Assembly (NCBI RefSeq): GCF_005889725.1
Contig: NZ_VCKX01000006.1
Location: 1 to 64,000, forward strand
Direction: 5' to 3'
Source: Nonomuraea zeae
GTDB taxonomy: Bacteria; Actinomycetota; Actinomycetes; Streptosporangiales; Streptosporangiaceae
Length of the DNA: 64,000 nt
Shown here piece by piece: positions 1 to 9,779 of this stretch. The position numbers were made by a program, and so were the translations under genes. Numbering within the stretch: the first letter of the stretch is position 1; every line of letters begins with the position of its first letter. The notes under the pieces are model-generated. The model was not told where the DNA came from, searched no databases, and saw nothing but the letters and a program-made list of their open reading frames with translations.

Positions 1-27
1 ATCTGGTAGTACTGGCCCGTCCCGGCG

Positions 28-339
28 TTGTCAGGGCTGCTCCCGCCCTCCCCGGCACCACCCGGATCAGGCTGCCCTCAGCTCCACCTCCCTGCTGCGA
101 CAGGGTCAGCGGTGAAGGTCTTTCACCTCCACTCGACTCACCGCGCCTCACGGCGCACTCACGACCTCCGCCATACTCACGCCACGATCCTCATCGCGGG
201 CGGCAAGCCACTGAAGATGGTCGCCGAGCGCCTCGGCCACGCCGACCCCGCCATCACTCTCCGGGTCTACGCTCATGTCATGCCCGGTAATCAGCGAGAG
301 GCCGCCGACTGGTTCGCGGCCCTGGTCGAGAGCGCGTAA
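28..339 (+). pseudogene. C-terminal remnant of a tyrosine recombinase/integrase
   Basis: The reading frame keeps the C-terminal catalytic half of a phage-type integrase. HDLRHTHAT carries the conserved Arg and the H-x-x-R pattern, LGHADPAITL follows about 20 residues later, and RVYAHV holds the nucleophilic Tyr. The residues before about position 35 do not look like integrase. An in-frame TAG at 7-9 blocks any upstream extension in this frame, so this is a truncated or frameshifted gene and not simply one cut by the window edge. It ends about 110 bases before a 12-bp match to the 3' end of tRNA-Leu, which is the usual int-att order of actinomycete elements. I infer that it is the integrase end of a neighbouring element in the same tRNA site. 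Confidence 0.75.
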
Positions 340-682
340 CCCTCGTGCTCAGGCCCACAAGTATCAGCGGAGTATCACGGCTCGTTCTGGAGGCAGAAAT
401 GAAAAAGCCCCGAGCCTGTGACCTGCACATTCTCAGGGCCTTCGTGGTGTCCGAGGGGCGAGCACCACCGGCCGCACATGGCCCAGCGTTATCCCCAGCC
501 CCCTACACCGGATCCACATCGCCTAGCGTGGTCCCACCTGCCCGCCCGGACGAGCAATCGACCGGGCGCTGTCACCTCTCTGTCGCCAAACTATCGCGGA
601 ACAGTTCGTACGGAGCGCCGACACTGGATGTTGGATGAAGAGCGCCGGACGCGCTGGACACTCAGTTGAGTGACACTTGCAA
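340..682. other. Gene-free stretch with att-like sequence
   Basis: No convincing gene lies between the integrase remnant and the drmC stop. Two overlapping short plus-strand frames have no start signal and no recognisable sequence. The stretch contains the att-like 12-mer at 447-458 and so probably represents the left junction of the element. Confidence 0.6.
447..458 (+). repeat. Candidate left attachment site (12-bp direct repeat)
   Basis: The 12-mer GTGTCCGAGGGG is identical to, and in the same orientation as, 46764-46775, which covers the 3' end of the tRNA-Leu gene on the minus strand. The match ends abruptly at position 459. It lies just past an integrase remnant, as expected for attL/attR. 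The repeat is short, so the boundary is a proposal. Confidence 0.5.
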
Positions 683-1501
683 TCAACGCGGCGTGAGTTG
701 CTGAGCTACAGCTTCGAGCCATCGAGCTAGATCACTGACCTTGGTGCCCCGTAACAGTACGCCTACCTCAGCGTGAGCGGAGGTGCCTCCCGGGGTGAGG
801 TTTGCCGAGCCTATGTACGCGATGTTGCTGTCGGCCATGACCACCTTAAAATGAATGCCCAAACCATTTTCATCCCAGGAACGGACAAAGAGCCGTTCAA
901 TGGCAGGGCCGGCAGCCTCCCGCAAGACGGCTACCGCTTCCACGTTGTAATCCGAACGATAAGGTGAAGTGAATGAGAGCCCCCGCGTGACCACGAGAGC
1001 AGAGCCTCCAGATTTCAGTAATACTTTCACATGGGGGGCGAGTACTTCGATGAATGACGCGTGCAGATATGGCGCGGCGATCACTAAGCGTCGCCGGGCT
1101 TGCCCGGCGACGTCGCGTATCGTTGGCCCGGTGTCGAGAGGGATGCCAGGACCTCCATGGTCGCGGGTCATCTCTCCAAGAGTCGCTTTGAAGAAGGTGG
1201 GCACAGTCAGGACGAGGTCCCAGCTCTCCTTTACGGCCATCGCGGTCATGGCATGTGCCTGAGCTAAGAGGAGGGGCGCCGTGCGGGTAACTTGCCCCCC
1301 ACGGTCGAGAACGCCCGCGTGGATCAGCGCGGGTAGAACTAGACGGCGATCTGTCACCGCGCTGCCGATGAGCTCGACAATCTCACAACCGGTGCCTGCG
1401 GCGGCCGCGAAGTTGGTTGCGGCCGCCGCGATATCGTCCGGCTCTTGGGCCTGGAGATAGAGAGCTACGAGTGGTCTTAGCGGCTCCAGTACCCGTGCCA
1501 C
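683..1501 (-). CDS. drmC: DrmC-like phospholipase D domain protein (DISARM core)
   Basis: This 272-residue protein has one PLD-family HKD motif near residues 218-236: HFKVVMADSNIAYIGSANL gives H-x-K-x4-D-x6-G-S-x-N. DrmC is the PLD-domain member of the DISARM anti-phage system. It is usually dispensable for defence and is assumed to act on nucleic acid or lipid phosphodiesters. Its start lies 25 bases inside the 3' end of drmB, so the two are translationally coupled, and it is the last gene of a drmA-drmB-drmC operon. The length and the single HKD motif fit DrmC. A stand-alone PLD nuclease is the alternative, but the neighbours decide the call. Confidence 0.85.
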   Translation of the reverse strand: MARVLEPLRPLVALYLQAQEPDDIAAAATNFAAAAGTGCEIVELIGSAVTDRRLVLPALIHAGVLDRGGQVTRTAPLLLAQAHAMTAMAVKESWDLVLTVPTFFKATLGEMTRDHGGPGIPLDTGPTIRDVAGQARRRLVIAAPYLHASFIEVLAPHVKVLLKSGGSALVVTRGLSFTSPYRSDYNVEAVAVLREAAGPAIERLFVRSWDENGLGIHFKVVMADSNIAYIGSANLTPGGTSAHAEVGVLLRGTKVSDLARWLEAVAQQLTPR

Positions 1502-3333
1502 CGCTGTACATCCTCGCGATCTGCATAGACTGAGCCGTCAAGCGGAGGGAGTGTTCCGAACAGGAGGTTGCGGTCGAGGACGGTGTTGAACCGGGTGCAA
1601 GCGACCTCTGAGATGTGGAGGCAGGCGGCACATGCTCCGCCGAAGTCTCGTCGGCATGGGGGATCGAATACGCATCGCTTTTCTGCATCTAGCTCACGCA
1701 ACGCATCTTCTAGATCGAACCGGTAGACGTGCTCTAGTCCCCCGAGTGTGAATTCGCTTCGCGTATTGGCGTAGATAAGGAAAGCGCAGTTGGTGGGGAA
1801 AAGGTACTCGGCGAGCGAGTCGACGTTGAGTCCGCATCTGGAGGCGAGAGCTTTCATGGTGCGGTGAGCTATCGAATGAACGAGCCCTAGAACCGCTTCT
1901 GTGATGGAGTTGTCGGGAGTGCTGAAGGCGTCAGCCACCGGGGTGGAGAACCTATAGAGCCACTTCTGGGCATCCCTCTGTGTACTAACGACGGGATCGT
2001 CGATGACACCCGAATTCGCAAGCCATTGGATCACCTTAAGCTTGTCAAGTTGAAAGAGAAGCCCTTCGGTCTCGGTGCGCACACCGTACATGGGGAACTT
2101 ACTGTCGCGGCCAGCGGGAAAGAACCGGAACCGTGCTGTGGTTTCAGTGCCGCGACGTGTAGTGGACACAGCTCTTCCACTGATACGTGTGTATCCGGCC
2201 ACGATGTATGCGATGGGCAGTTCTCGTAGCAGCGTGACGTCGGCGAACCCATAGTGGAGGAAGAGTTCGCGGTATCGCTGATAGATCGGCTCCAGCGGGG
2301 TTCCCGCGTCTCCGTCGAGGAGATTCTGGACCGTCAATGGGGCGGCATCCCATGCCAGCCCCAGTTGGCGACACTCTTCGCCGAACGCCTCGATGGTTTC
2401 ACCATCTCTGCCAAGGGCATCGATTTCGGCAGCCCAAGCAGGTGCGTCGCCTGTTCGCTGTTTCGCTTTTGCGAGGAGTTGTTCGTACAGGTGGTCGCCT
2501 GGCTTGAGTCCCAGGGTGGCCGCCATCTCCCGTGCCTGTCGCAGAGCGCCGTCAGCTAGGGAGGATCCGGCAGCCAGGCTCAGCCCTTCCGCGCCACGTG
2601 GCAGGATACTAAGGCTCTGTGCTACGGCTGCCGCATACACCCGCTCATGCGCTAGGGCGGCATAGCCGCTTCGCGTGGGAGGGTTGATCACAGTGATCTG
2701 CTGTGGGTAGTAAGCCGAGGTCTGCGGCACGCGCATCACCTGTGGGCGGCCGGAACGGCAAGTGGTGCACCACCGCGTGATTGGTTGCTCGGGGCGTTGC
2801 CGACACCGAGTGCAGGTCCAGTACCACCGAGATATCTGTAGATCCCGCGTGTTGTGCAGCCGCATTGGCGCGCGGCAGCCGGAGTCGCATCGGGGTGCGG
2901 TGATCTCCGCAAGGTGGCCGCACTCGTGGACTTCGCCCCAGGAGAACTGCTCCATCGGCCCATGCTGCCCCAAGGGGCAGGCCGGTACCGGGTCTCCGAT
3001 ATGGACCTTCTGGAAGGCGCGGCAGTGGCGACACAGGAAGGTGTTGGGGAAGCGACTGGCTTTGAGATCCTCGGCCTTGACCAGGTTGAACTGTCGCCGA
3101 TCGATGACGTCCAGTTCAGCCTTGGCTCCTGGGCCGGAGGCGTTGGCAGCGGCGAAGGGGAGGAGTAGGCGGCGAAGCTGCGGGGCGACCCAGCCCTCAG
3201 GGACATCGAGGGCTGTAACCTGGCGCGGAGGTTCACCGATGACAGATTCTCTTGATGACCAGTTGTAAGGCTGCCCCGGCATGTAGCGCCAGAGCGCTCC
3301 AATGTTGCTGCGATTGAGCTTGTCGAAGGCCAT
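1477..3333 (-). CDS. drmB: DrmB-like DUF1998 zinc-binding protein (DISARM core)
   Basis: This 618-residue protein is rich in paired cysteines: CRHC near residue 100, several CxxC/HxxC sets up to about 205 (for example CTRC and CTTC), and a C-terminal CAAC-like set near 575. The C-terminal part matches the DUF1998 pattern typical of DrmB, the partner that binds the DrmA helicase and makes up the DISARM core complex. The ATG at 3333 follows a good GAGGAAG ribosome site. The gene sits 59 bases after drmA and overlaps drmC by 25 bases, so all three are probably one transcript. No sign of truncation was seen. Confidence 0.88.
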   Translation of the reverse strand: MAFDKLNRSNIGALWRYMPGQPYNWSSRESVIGEPPRQVTALDVPEGWVAPQLRRLLLPFAAANASGPGAKAELDVIDRRQFNLVKAEDLKASRFPNTFLCRHCRAFQKVHIGDPVPACPLGQHGPMEQFSWGEVHECGHLAEITAPRCDSGCRAPMRLHNTRDLQISRWYWTCTRCRQRPEQPITRWCTTCRSGRPQVMRVPQTSAYYPQQITVINPPTRSGYAALAHERVYAAAVAQSLSILPRGAEGLSLAAGSSLADGALRQAREMAATLGLKPGDHLYEQLLAKAKQRTGDAPAWAAEIDALGRDGETIEAFGEECRQLGLAWDAAPLTVQNLLDGDAGTPLEPIYQRYRELFLHYGFADVTLLRELPIAYIVAGYTRISGRAVSTTRRGTETTARFRFFPAGRDSKFPMYGVRTETEGLLFQLDKLKVIQWLANSGVIDDPVVSTQRDAQKWLYRFSTPVADAFSTPDNSITEAVLGLVHSIAHRTMKALASRCGLNVDSLAEYLFPTNCAFLIYANTRSEFTLGGLEHVYRFDLEDALRELDAEKRCVFDPPCRRDFGGACAACLHISEVACTRFNTVLDRNLLFGTLPPLDGSVYADREDVQRWHGYWSR

Positions 3334-3392
3334 GACGAAGTTCTTCCTCGTAGGCGGGAAAGGACGGCGAAGCGGACGGACTGTCCGCGTGG

Positions 3393-6300
3393 CTATACGT
3401 CGCCGTAGATAGTCAGAGGCTCTTCGATGTCACGAAGAGACCGAGGCACAGACGGATGCAGCAGCTCAGGTATCCGTTTGCCGCTCTCCGCGCGTAGCGG
3501 GAGGCCGGTGAGCTGATCCGCGACCCAAGCGTCGATTGCCTCTCGATGCATCCGGTGGTAGACGCTCGTGTCGCTGATGTAGAAGCCTCGACGTAGCAGG
3601 GTGACGAGCATGTCCTGTTTGATCTCACCACTGTTTACTGCGTCGCGGAACGCAGTCGAGTCCGCGAGAGAGCGGCGCCGCCGGCCTCCAGTGATCCATT
3701 TTCGATCGAGCACTTGCAGGAGCCAGGCCATGAGCCCGCCGGGCAGAACGCGCTTGAGTACGGGCACGGACTGGCGGTTCACCGGTACTTTATGAACCAG
3801 TCGATCCAGGTAACGGACCCATTCCGGGTAATAGCGGTAGACGCTGGCGTCCCTGTCCCTGCTCGGATTGATCACGTTAACCACAAGGCCGGGGTGGCTT
3901 CGTCCCACGCGGGCGGAAGCCTGGATGATCTCGGAAGCTTGGGTCGGCGTGCCCATGACCGCCATAACACCGAGCCTAGCCACATCGAAGCCGTGACCGA
4001 TAGCCTTCGTTGCTGTGATGATCTTTACTCGGCGAGAGTCATCCTTTGGCGGACTAAGCAGTCGGGAAACGGCAGAGCGTACGGTCCCCGAATCGGCGTC
4101 CCCGTTGATGATTACGAGGTTGTCCTCGCTGTTGAGGAGTTCACGGACCGCATGGTCACGGGTGAAGCTGGTCAGGTCTTCGTTGCGAAGGCAGTACGCG
4201 ACGAGCACTTCGTATAGATCTTCGCCCGCGATCCGAGCGGCTTCGACGACGTCGCCATCCTCGGGGTCGAGCCCAGCCTCTGCGACCACAGCCCTAGGGC
4301 AATCGCGAAGGTCCTTTACCCAGCGAGCGTGAACAACCGCTACCTCACGGGTAGCAGTGACCATGGTGCTCGCTCGCGACCGCACGCCGAGATAACGACG
4401 CAAGGGATCGCCGACCCGAGTTGTCGACCAGAAAGTCTCACCGGGTTCTGGGCCGTTTACCGGGAAGCGGTGCGCTTCTCTCTCGTAGAGATGGCGTACC
4501 TGGTCGTGATATCCCTCAATTGTCGCGGTCGCGCCGACGATCTGAAAGGGCTCGTTCTTAAGATGCTCGCTGATCGTTTGTAGTAGAGACTCGTACATGC
4601 CATCGAGCGCGCCGAGGCTTTCATCGAGCAGGTGGAGTTCGTCTGCGATCTCCAGGCGTATGTGGCCAAAACCCGTTGGTACGGGATGCCGTTCTTCCTT
4701 GCAACCGAACACTGAACACCAAGTGGGGTTGGCCGAATAGCCATGCTTAGGGCAGCGGGAATGTGCGCGCCCGAGGAGAATTTGGAACGCCTGGTTTTGC
4801 CCGAGCTGGGCAAGCTTGTCTACGGTTCCAACCAGTACGGACGGGGCGCGTCGGTAAATATCGTCGTCGACGCCCCATACCGGCAGTACTCCAGCCAGCC
4901 GGCAGGACACGTTGTTGCATATATGTCGCATGGTGTGACTTGAGTCATCCCACTTGACATCGACATGCTTGCCACACAGTGGGCAGTCGCTCAGGACGCG
5001 GCATGCTTCCGCTGTTTCAGGTGCTCTTGGGTCGGGGCCGCTGAAAGTGCCCCCAGGTTTGTAGAGCTTGTTGGGGGTGTTGCCTCCCCCGACGAAGTAG
5101 CCAATGCCGAAAGCTGCTGTGCCGGAGATGCGAGGGTCATCCTGACGGACCAGTTCGGCGTTGAAAACCATCTTCGCGAAGCGTTCGGTCTGCTGCATGG
5201 CGAGCAGTCGTAGCGGGAACCGGGCCCACACCTGTGCACCGGCGGTGACTCCTGTGTAACGCCCATAGAAGAGTGTTACCAGCATGAGCCCGAGATAGGC
5301 CTCTGACTTTCCGCCACCGGTCTGGAACCAGACGATGTTTACCTTGGGGTACTTCCTGGGTGCAACCATCCCAGGAAGGCAACCGACGATCCAGGCGATC
5401 TGGAACGGTCGCCAAGCTGAATATTCGTCCTGCGCGGCGGCTTTGATCACTTTGTTTGCCGCGATGAAGGCGTCACGGACGTGCGGGTCGGAGCGTAGTG
5501 CCTCCAGGCCGGTCCGTATCCATTCGACTTCTTCTCGCGCGGCACGTGAATCTCGTTCGGCTTCTTCTCGCGCGTGGGTATCCCATCCCCTCGTTGTCTG
5601 CAATATATCGAGGGCGGTCTCCCCCCAGTGATCGCTAACCCAGATTTCGAGCATCTCTACAAGCTTGGAGATAGTGCCTACCGGATCCTTGATCAGCGAG
5701 TCAAAGGACGTGTCGATCGGAGCTTCTCCACCGTGCTGGTCCTTAGAGGTCTCGCGAGGATAAGCGCGCCATGTTGGTTCTTCTGCGGCGAACTCGGTCC
5801 TCAGTGTCGTTCGTCCTGCTTCGGTCTGGCAGGTAACGGGGGACGCATGTCCGAATGCGGGAACGGTTCGCTCATAGCGGTGGGACTGGGCGACCTGCTC
5901 CAGCTCATATGGCTCGATATGGGTATCGGCCCATGCTGTCAGCGTCACCTCACAGAGGCGGGTGTCCAGATACGCCTCGTCATAAGGGCGGACGCCGTCG
6001 ATCAGCTGCTCCTTGGGAGCGGGACTGGTGTTTACCACCGCGACGAATACCTCAAAGAAACCGTCGATCGGTGTGACATCGATTTCGATAGCCGCTCGAT
6101 GTTCGGGCGGCGTTATGTCTGCCGGATGAACGAGACAGCGCGCACTGTAGGCAGCCCAGGTTCGTTCGTTGATGAGGTCGTGGTCACGGGGCAACCCCGC
6201 ATCTGTGACACCTGGACGGCGCTGTCGGAATAGCAGGGGGGTATGGGCTGCGGTGGCGGAACGCAGCGCGGCCGTGATCTCGGCCTCACCCACGCGCGTT

Positions 6301-6854
6301 GACCTTGCCCCATCTGAAGAAAGCGGGACAGTTATCTGAACAGGACCCATTGCGGCCTTTGTCCAGATCCGGGCTATTTTGTAGCCGCTCGTGTGGCCGT
6401 TTCTAGATCCTACGCTACTAGTCTGTGAGCTCCCTGCCGAGAGCGTTGGTTGCAGCCCGGTCTCGACGACTGCGACTTCGGAGCCCGAAATGGAGTCCGC
6501 ATCGGCCGCGTCGCGCTGTTCGGCGAGAGTCGGGTGCAGGGCCAGGTAGACCGCCGCGCTCACCTGGACGGTCAAGCTGTCGGGAAGGCGTCGCACGCGA
6601 AAGGAAAAACCCTGGGCGGGAGGGGTTATCTGGAGCCCGCGGAAGCCCGCGTTGGTTTCGGCGATCAGCTTAGGTTCGCTGGCGAGCATGCCAAGCCACA
6701 GTTGCTTGTGTGGCTGGTCCAGCAAGCGAGTGCCTGCTGGGATGGATACCCCAACGGCTTGATCGATGATGCGCCGGGAGAGACAGCCCAGTAGGGCGTC
6801 GTAACACTGATCAGACGTCATGGCCGCTGAGGGGCCGTGAGGGAATGCAGACAC
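3393..6854 (-). CDS. drmA: DrmA-like superfamily 2 helicase (DISARM core)
   Basis: The protein is a large SF2 helicase of about 1153 residues. Walker A appears as TGGGKSEAYLG near residue 515, the DExH box as IADELHLLDE near 738, and helicase motifs V and VI as ATKAIGHGFDVARLG and EIIQASARVGRS near 960-985. CPLC and CNNVSC cysteine pairs lie between motifs I and II. DrmA is the DNA translocase/helicase of DISARM and acts with DrmB on incoming DNA. I chose the GTG at 6854 because AGGAG lies seven bases upstream; an in-frame TTG at 6881 has no such site. It is the first gene of drmABC. Neither drmD (the SNF2-like helicase of class 1) nor drmE (class 2) is adjacent. Confidence 0.88.
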   Translation of the reverse strand: MSAFPHGPSAAMTSDQCYDALLGCLSRRIIDQAVGVSIPAGTRLLDQPHKQLWLGMLASEPKLIAETNAGFRGLQITPPAQGFSFRVRRLPDSLTVQVSAAVYLALHPTLAEQRDAADADSISGSEVAVVETGLQPTLSAGSSQTSSVGSRNGHTSGYKIARIWTKAAMGPVQITVPLSSDGARSTRVGEAEITAALRSATAAHTPLLFRQRRPGVTDAGLPRDHDLINERTWAAYSARCLVHPADITPPEHRAAIEIDVTPIDGFFEVFVAVVNTSPAPKEQLIDGVRPYDEAYLDTRLCEVTLTAWADTHIEPYELEQVAQSHRYERTVPAFGHASPVTCQTEAGRTTLRTEFAAEEPTWRAYPRETSKDQHGGEAPIDTSFDSLIKDPVGTISKLVEMLEIWVSDHWGETALDILQTTRGWDTHAREEAERDSRAAREEVEWIRTGLEALRSDPHVRDAFIAANKVIKAAAQDEYSAWRPFQIAWIVGCLPGMVAPRKYPKVNIVWFQTGGGKSEAYLGLMLVTLFYGRYTGVTAGAQVWARFPLRLLAMQQTERFAKMVFNAELVRQDDPRISGTAAFGIGYFVGGGNTPNKLYKPGGTFSGPDPRAPETAEACRVLSDCPLCGKHVDVKWDDSSHTMRHICNNVSCRLAGVLPVWGVDDDIYRRAPSVLVGTVDKLAQLGQNQAFQILLGRAHSRCPKHGYSANPTWCSVFGCKEERHPVPTGFGHIRLEIADELHLLDESLGALDGMYESLLQTISEHLKNEPFQIVGATATIEGYHDQVRHLYEREAHRFPVNGPEPGETFWSTTRVGDPLRRYLGVRSRASTMVTATREVAVVHARWVKDLRDCPRAVVAEAGLDPEDGDVVEAARIAGEDLYEVLVAYCLRNEDLTSFTRDHAVRELLNSEDNLVIINGDADSGTVRSAVSRLLSPPKDDSRRVKIITATKAIGHGFDVARLGVMAVMGTPTQASEIIQASARVGRSHPGLVVNVINPSRDRDASVYRYYPEWVRYLDRLVHKVPVNRQSVPVLKRVLPGGLMAWLLQVLDRKWITGGRRRRSLADSTAFRDAVNSGEIKQDMLVTLLRRGFYISDTSVYHRMHREAIDAWVADQLTGLPLRAESGKRIPELLHPSVPRSLRDIEEPLTIYGDV

Positions 6855-7987
6855 GACAAAGCTCCTGGTTTGCAGAAACAAGGCGTGACGCCGGTGGGCA
6901 CGTCCGGGGTATCCCTCGCGTGACCTGCTGAAATAGATAAAAGTGAGAGCTGTGTGCTTACTGTGCGTCCTGTGCTACTTCACACGATAGCTCGTTCACG
7001 GTGAGTTCGTTCCCTGCTTGTGTGAATTCACTTGGGCCTACCCCGGTTATCGGTCACCATCGAACTGAATGCCGAGGTCACGGCGACGCCGACGGCGATG
7101 CCTGAGGCGCCCGGGCTCGGATCGCCTCAGCGTGCGCCATCTTGTATGACCAGGCTGGTGGTTGGGTTCGATGCCCGGGTCGCCAAAACTTCCAATACCG
7201 CCTTCCAGCAAGATGGGCAAGGCCTGTCATCGCCCGGCTTGTCATGTGCCGCGTCCGGCGACGAGCAGGCTGCGGCCAGTCAGGACGAGTTTGTTCGCTT
7301 CCTGGCTCTTCCGTCAGATCTGCACCGACAGCCGTAGAGGCTGCTCCAGACCCATGGCCCAACACCGTGATCAGGCAGTCGGGTAGCAGGGTTAGCGCCG
7401 TGATCAGTGGGTCGCTTGCGCACATGCTCTCGGTCAGCAAGTTCGCCGCCTCGCCAGCGCCCAGCGCAGGACCGCCCGTAGAGTCAGGCTGCGCCGCGAC
7501 GTTCCCGTCCGCATCGCCGGCCACAGCCGCAGGCACGTGGTCTTCCGCCTTGCCCCCAGCGCTGGCTCTGACAACCAGCCTGGAGCAGCGCTTCCAAGCT
7601 AACCACCGCCCAACGCCGGTCCGGGGTGGCCTTGCCCGCCCCATCCCCGGTCGACGCCCTTTTCGACGAACCTGTCACCCGCGCCGCTTCAAGGTCCCGC
7701 TCTGCCCCCGATCCGCCGTCATGTACAAACCGCGAACCGGGCACGTTTGGGCCTATATGCCTTGAAAGCGGCCGTCTTCTGCCTGGGGAGGCCGGTTTTC
7801 GCCGAGGAATCGGCACGAGGTCTGGTTATGAGTACAAGGTTGTGGAGACAGAACAGGCGATCTTGAATCGGGGCTGTGGCGTGAGAGTGGGCAGGTCTGG
7901 ACCTGCCCACTCTCACGGGTGATGCCGAACGATAGCCAGGAAGTCAATGCCAAGGACTCCATGGTTGTGGTGTTCGTGCATGGGCGA
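6855..7987. other. 1.1-kb spacer without a supported gene
   Basis: Two long frames overlap here on opposite strands (7142-7765 plus, 7078-7644 minus). Neither has a ribosome site, a recognisable domain or a convincing composition. The minus-strand frame reads like a decayed hypothetical protein. The stretch should hold the drmA promoter, near 6860-7000, and it contains the palindrome at 7881-7916. Confidence 0.5.
7881..7916 (-). terminator. Perfect 17-bp inverted repeat, candidate terminator
   Basis: GTGAGAGTGGGCAGGTC and its exact complement are separated by only two bases. The repeat lies about 70 bases downstream of the stop of the minus-strand GIY-YIG gene, the place for an intrinsic terminator, although no U-run follows. 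A protein-binding palindrome is the alternative. Confidence 0.55.
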
Positions 7988-8704
7988 TCAACTATCTATG
8001 AGGTCGCTAAGATCGAGGGCCGGTTGATCTGAGAGCGCGGTCTCGGGCAAAGGCTGATGGCGCACCGTTGCCTGCACTGCCTGTCGGACCTTCGCTTCGA
8101 AGTGCTCTGGAGGGTCGAGGTTAACGGGGAGCCTCTCCGCCCACACTCTGCCGGGATGAAGGGTGTCCCATGGGGAACGTGCCTGATCGGCTCGGCCGCG
8201 TCCAGGGTCGTTGTTGCCGAAGCCGTCCAAAACCCTATTCCAGATGGGCGCGTAGCGCTGGAGCAGACCATACTCGCCGAGCGGAATCCAGATGTCCTTC
8301 ACCCGCAGGTAGCGGACTCGGAAGTCTCGGACCCGCAACGTGGAAGCAGCCGCCTCGATCGAGCGCATGTGCTTCCTGATCCGGTCGCTCAAGGTCTTGT
8401 CTTTGGCGTTCTTCAGATTGCCGTGGCGGCTTCCGCTGGCGGCTGCCTTCCCTACGTAGATCGGTACAGCTTCTGGGCCGACATCCAGGTTTCCGGGCCG
8501 GGCGTTGCGCCGGCACATCTCGCCGAGTGAGGCGTAGAGCTCGAAGTCGCCCACATAGTAGAGGGCGTAGAGGCCAGGACCCGTGAAGGGCGCAGGTGGA
8601 AGGAGATGGACGCGTTCACGCTCCAGAGCGTCCGCGACGCTCTGGGCTAAGTTCTTCTCGTCTAGGGGGTTGTACGGCTCATAGCCACCGAAGGCGTTGC
8701 CCAT
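7988..8704 (-). CDS. Eco29kI-family GIY-YIG restriction endonuclease
   Basis: This 238-residue protein shows the Eco29kI layout. GLYALYYVGD and PIYVGKAAASGSR form the GIY and YIG strands, followed by RIRKHMRSI (Arg and His), WIPLGEYGLLQRY (Glu) and PIWNRVLDGFGNNDPG (Asn and the family's DGFGN-DPG signature). In the known family these Tyr, Tyr, Arg, His, Glu and Asn residues make up the active site, and Eco29kI cuts CCGCGG. All are present, so an active type II enzyme is likely. It is co-directional with the second GIY-YIG gene 67 bases upstream and divergent from the cytosine methyltransferase. The recognition site is inferred from the family only. Confidence 0.85.
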   Translation of the reverse strand: MGNAFGGYEPYNPLDEKNLAQSVADALERERVHLLPPAPFTGPGLYALYYVGDFELYASLGEMCRRNARPGNLDVGPEAVPIYVGKAAASGSRHGNLKNAKDKTLSDRIRKHMRSIEAAASTLRVRDFRVRYLRVKDIWIPLGEYGLLQRYAPIWNRVLDGFGNNDPGRGRADQARSPWDTLHPGRVWAERLPVNLDPPEHFEAKVRQAVQATVRHQPLPETALSDQPALDLSDLIDS

Positions 8705-8771
8705 GTCTTAGAGGCTATGGGGTTGCTCTGACAATTCCGGACGTGTCGCGACAGTGTCAGGTCTCCACTGC

Positions 8772-9620
8772 TCAATCTTCGTCATCAGCGCCTTCATCCA
8801 TGACGTCACCTCCGGCGAAGTGTTGGGGCCCTTGGGTGACGGCGACAGTGCCATCGTCACCTCGTCGCCACCACATCAGTGCGCTCTCGTAGGCGGCCAG
8901 CTCCGGGTAGAGGATCATGTAGCCAGGAAGGGCGGTCGCCTGCCACTGTCCGGGCAATGTCTCCACAAGGCGTGCCACGAGGTCCTGCACGGTGGCAATC
9001 TCGTCGAGAACTGAGATGACCGTGTCCTTGTAGATCTTGGTCGCGCCCTTCTTCTTCTGTTCGAACCGGAAGGTGAACGGAAGAAGAGCCTTGGCCTCCT
9101 TCAACAGAGCTGCAGCGGTGTAGTCGCCGGGCGTGATCTCGAATGGGAAGTTCAGGTTGATTGGATAGTGCGCGTCAAAGTGCGCAGCCTTCACCATGCT
9201 CTGGTCCCGCTTGCGCCCAGGATCCTTGTTGCCGAAGCCGTTCGAGTTCCAGGGGATATCCCCACTGTGCTGGTACTTCTTGATCAGGAGCTTCTCGGGT
9301 GCGGCTGCGTCCAAGTCCTCGTCGACGTACACGGCCACGAACGACATGTCGTCGAGGTCAATGTTGGTTCGACCTGAAATCTTCCTCAGGTGCTGGCTCA
9401 GGCGGTCCGGCAGCGATCGAGCGGCCTTGCCGACATACACTCGCTGACCTTGCAGAAACAGCTCATACACGCCAGGGCGAGCATTGAGCACCGCAAGGTT
9501 GGCTGCTGTAAGGGGGGCCGGGCTCAATGGCGCGAGTGTCGCGCCAAGCTGATCGGTCAGGGCCTTGGTGATGCTCAGCTTGAACTCCGCGCTGGCTGCC
9601 AGGATCATCGTGGCCCCCAC
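8772..9620 (-). CDS. Second Eco29kI-like GIY-YIG endonuclease
   Basis: This 282-residue protein is a diverged paralogue of its downstream neighbour. GVYELFLQGQRVYVGKA supplies the GIY and YIG strands in a shorter spacing, RLSQHLRKI the Arg/His pair, APEKLLIKKYQ the Glu, and IPWNSNGFGNKDPG the Asn with the same GFGN-DPG signature. About 110 extra residues follow, ending in an acidic tail. The intact catalytic set suggests a working nuclease. A second nuclease gene of this family in one locus is unusual; it might form a heterodimer, have a different site or be a helper. Either GTG 9620 or ATG 9608 could be the start. It faces away from the methyltransferase across a 193-base divergent promoter region. 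Confidence 0.75.
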   Translation of the reverse strand: MGATMILAASAEFKLSITKALTDQLGATLAPLSPAPLTAANLAVLNARPGVYELFLQGQRVYVGKAARSLPDRLSQHLRKISGRTNIDLDDMSFVAVYVDEDLDAAAPEKLLIKKYQHSGDIPWNSNGFGNKDPGRKRDQSMVKAAHFDAHYPINLNFPFEITPGDYTAAALLKEAKALLPFTFRFEQKKKGATKIYKDTVISVLDEIATVQDLVARLVETLPGQWQATALPGYMILYPELAAYESALMWWRRGDDGTVAVTQGPQHFAGGDVMDEGADDED

Positions 9621-9779
9621 TCAACTCGCCCATTGATCAGGCAAGAGTCTCCCAGAGCAACCTTCCGGATGAGGTCTTGTTGCCGGATCATCGGTGCTTG
9701 ATCCTAGTGTCGCGGCACGATCCTGCACAAACGCTCTAGTCCGGGCGTTCGGTTGGTCCAAATCCGGTCGCGAATACAG

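Noticed and set aside
7078..7765. Two long overlapping frames on opposite strands between drmA and the GIY-YIG gene
   Set aside because: Neither has a ribosome site or a recognisable domain, and they overlap each other almost fully. I treat the region as a spacer.
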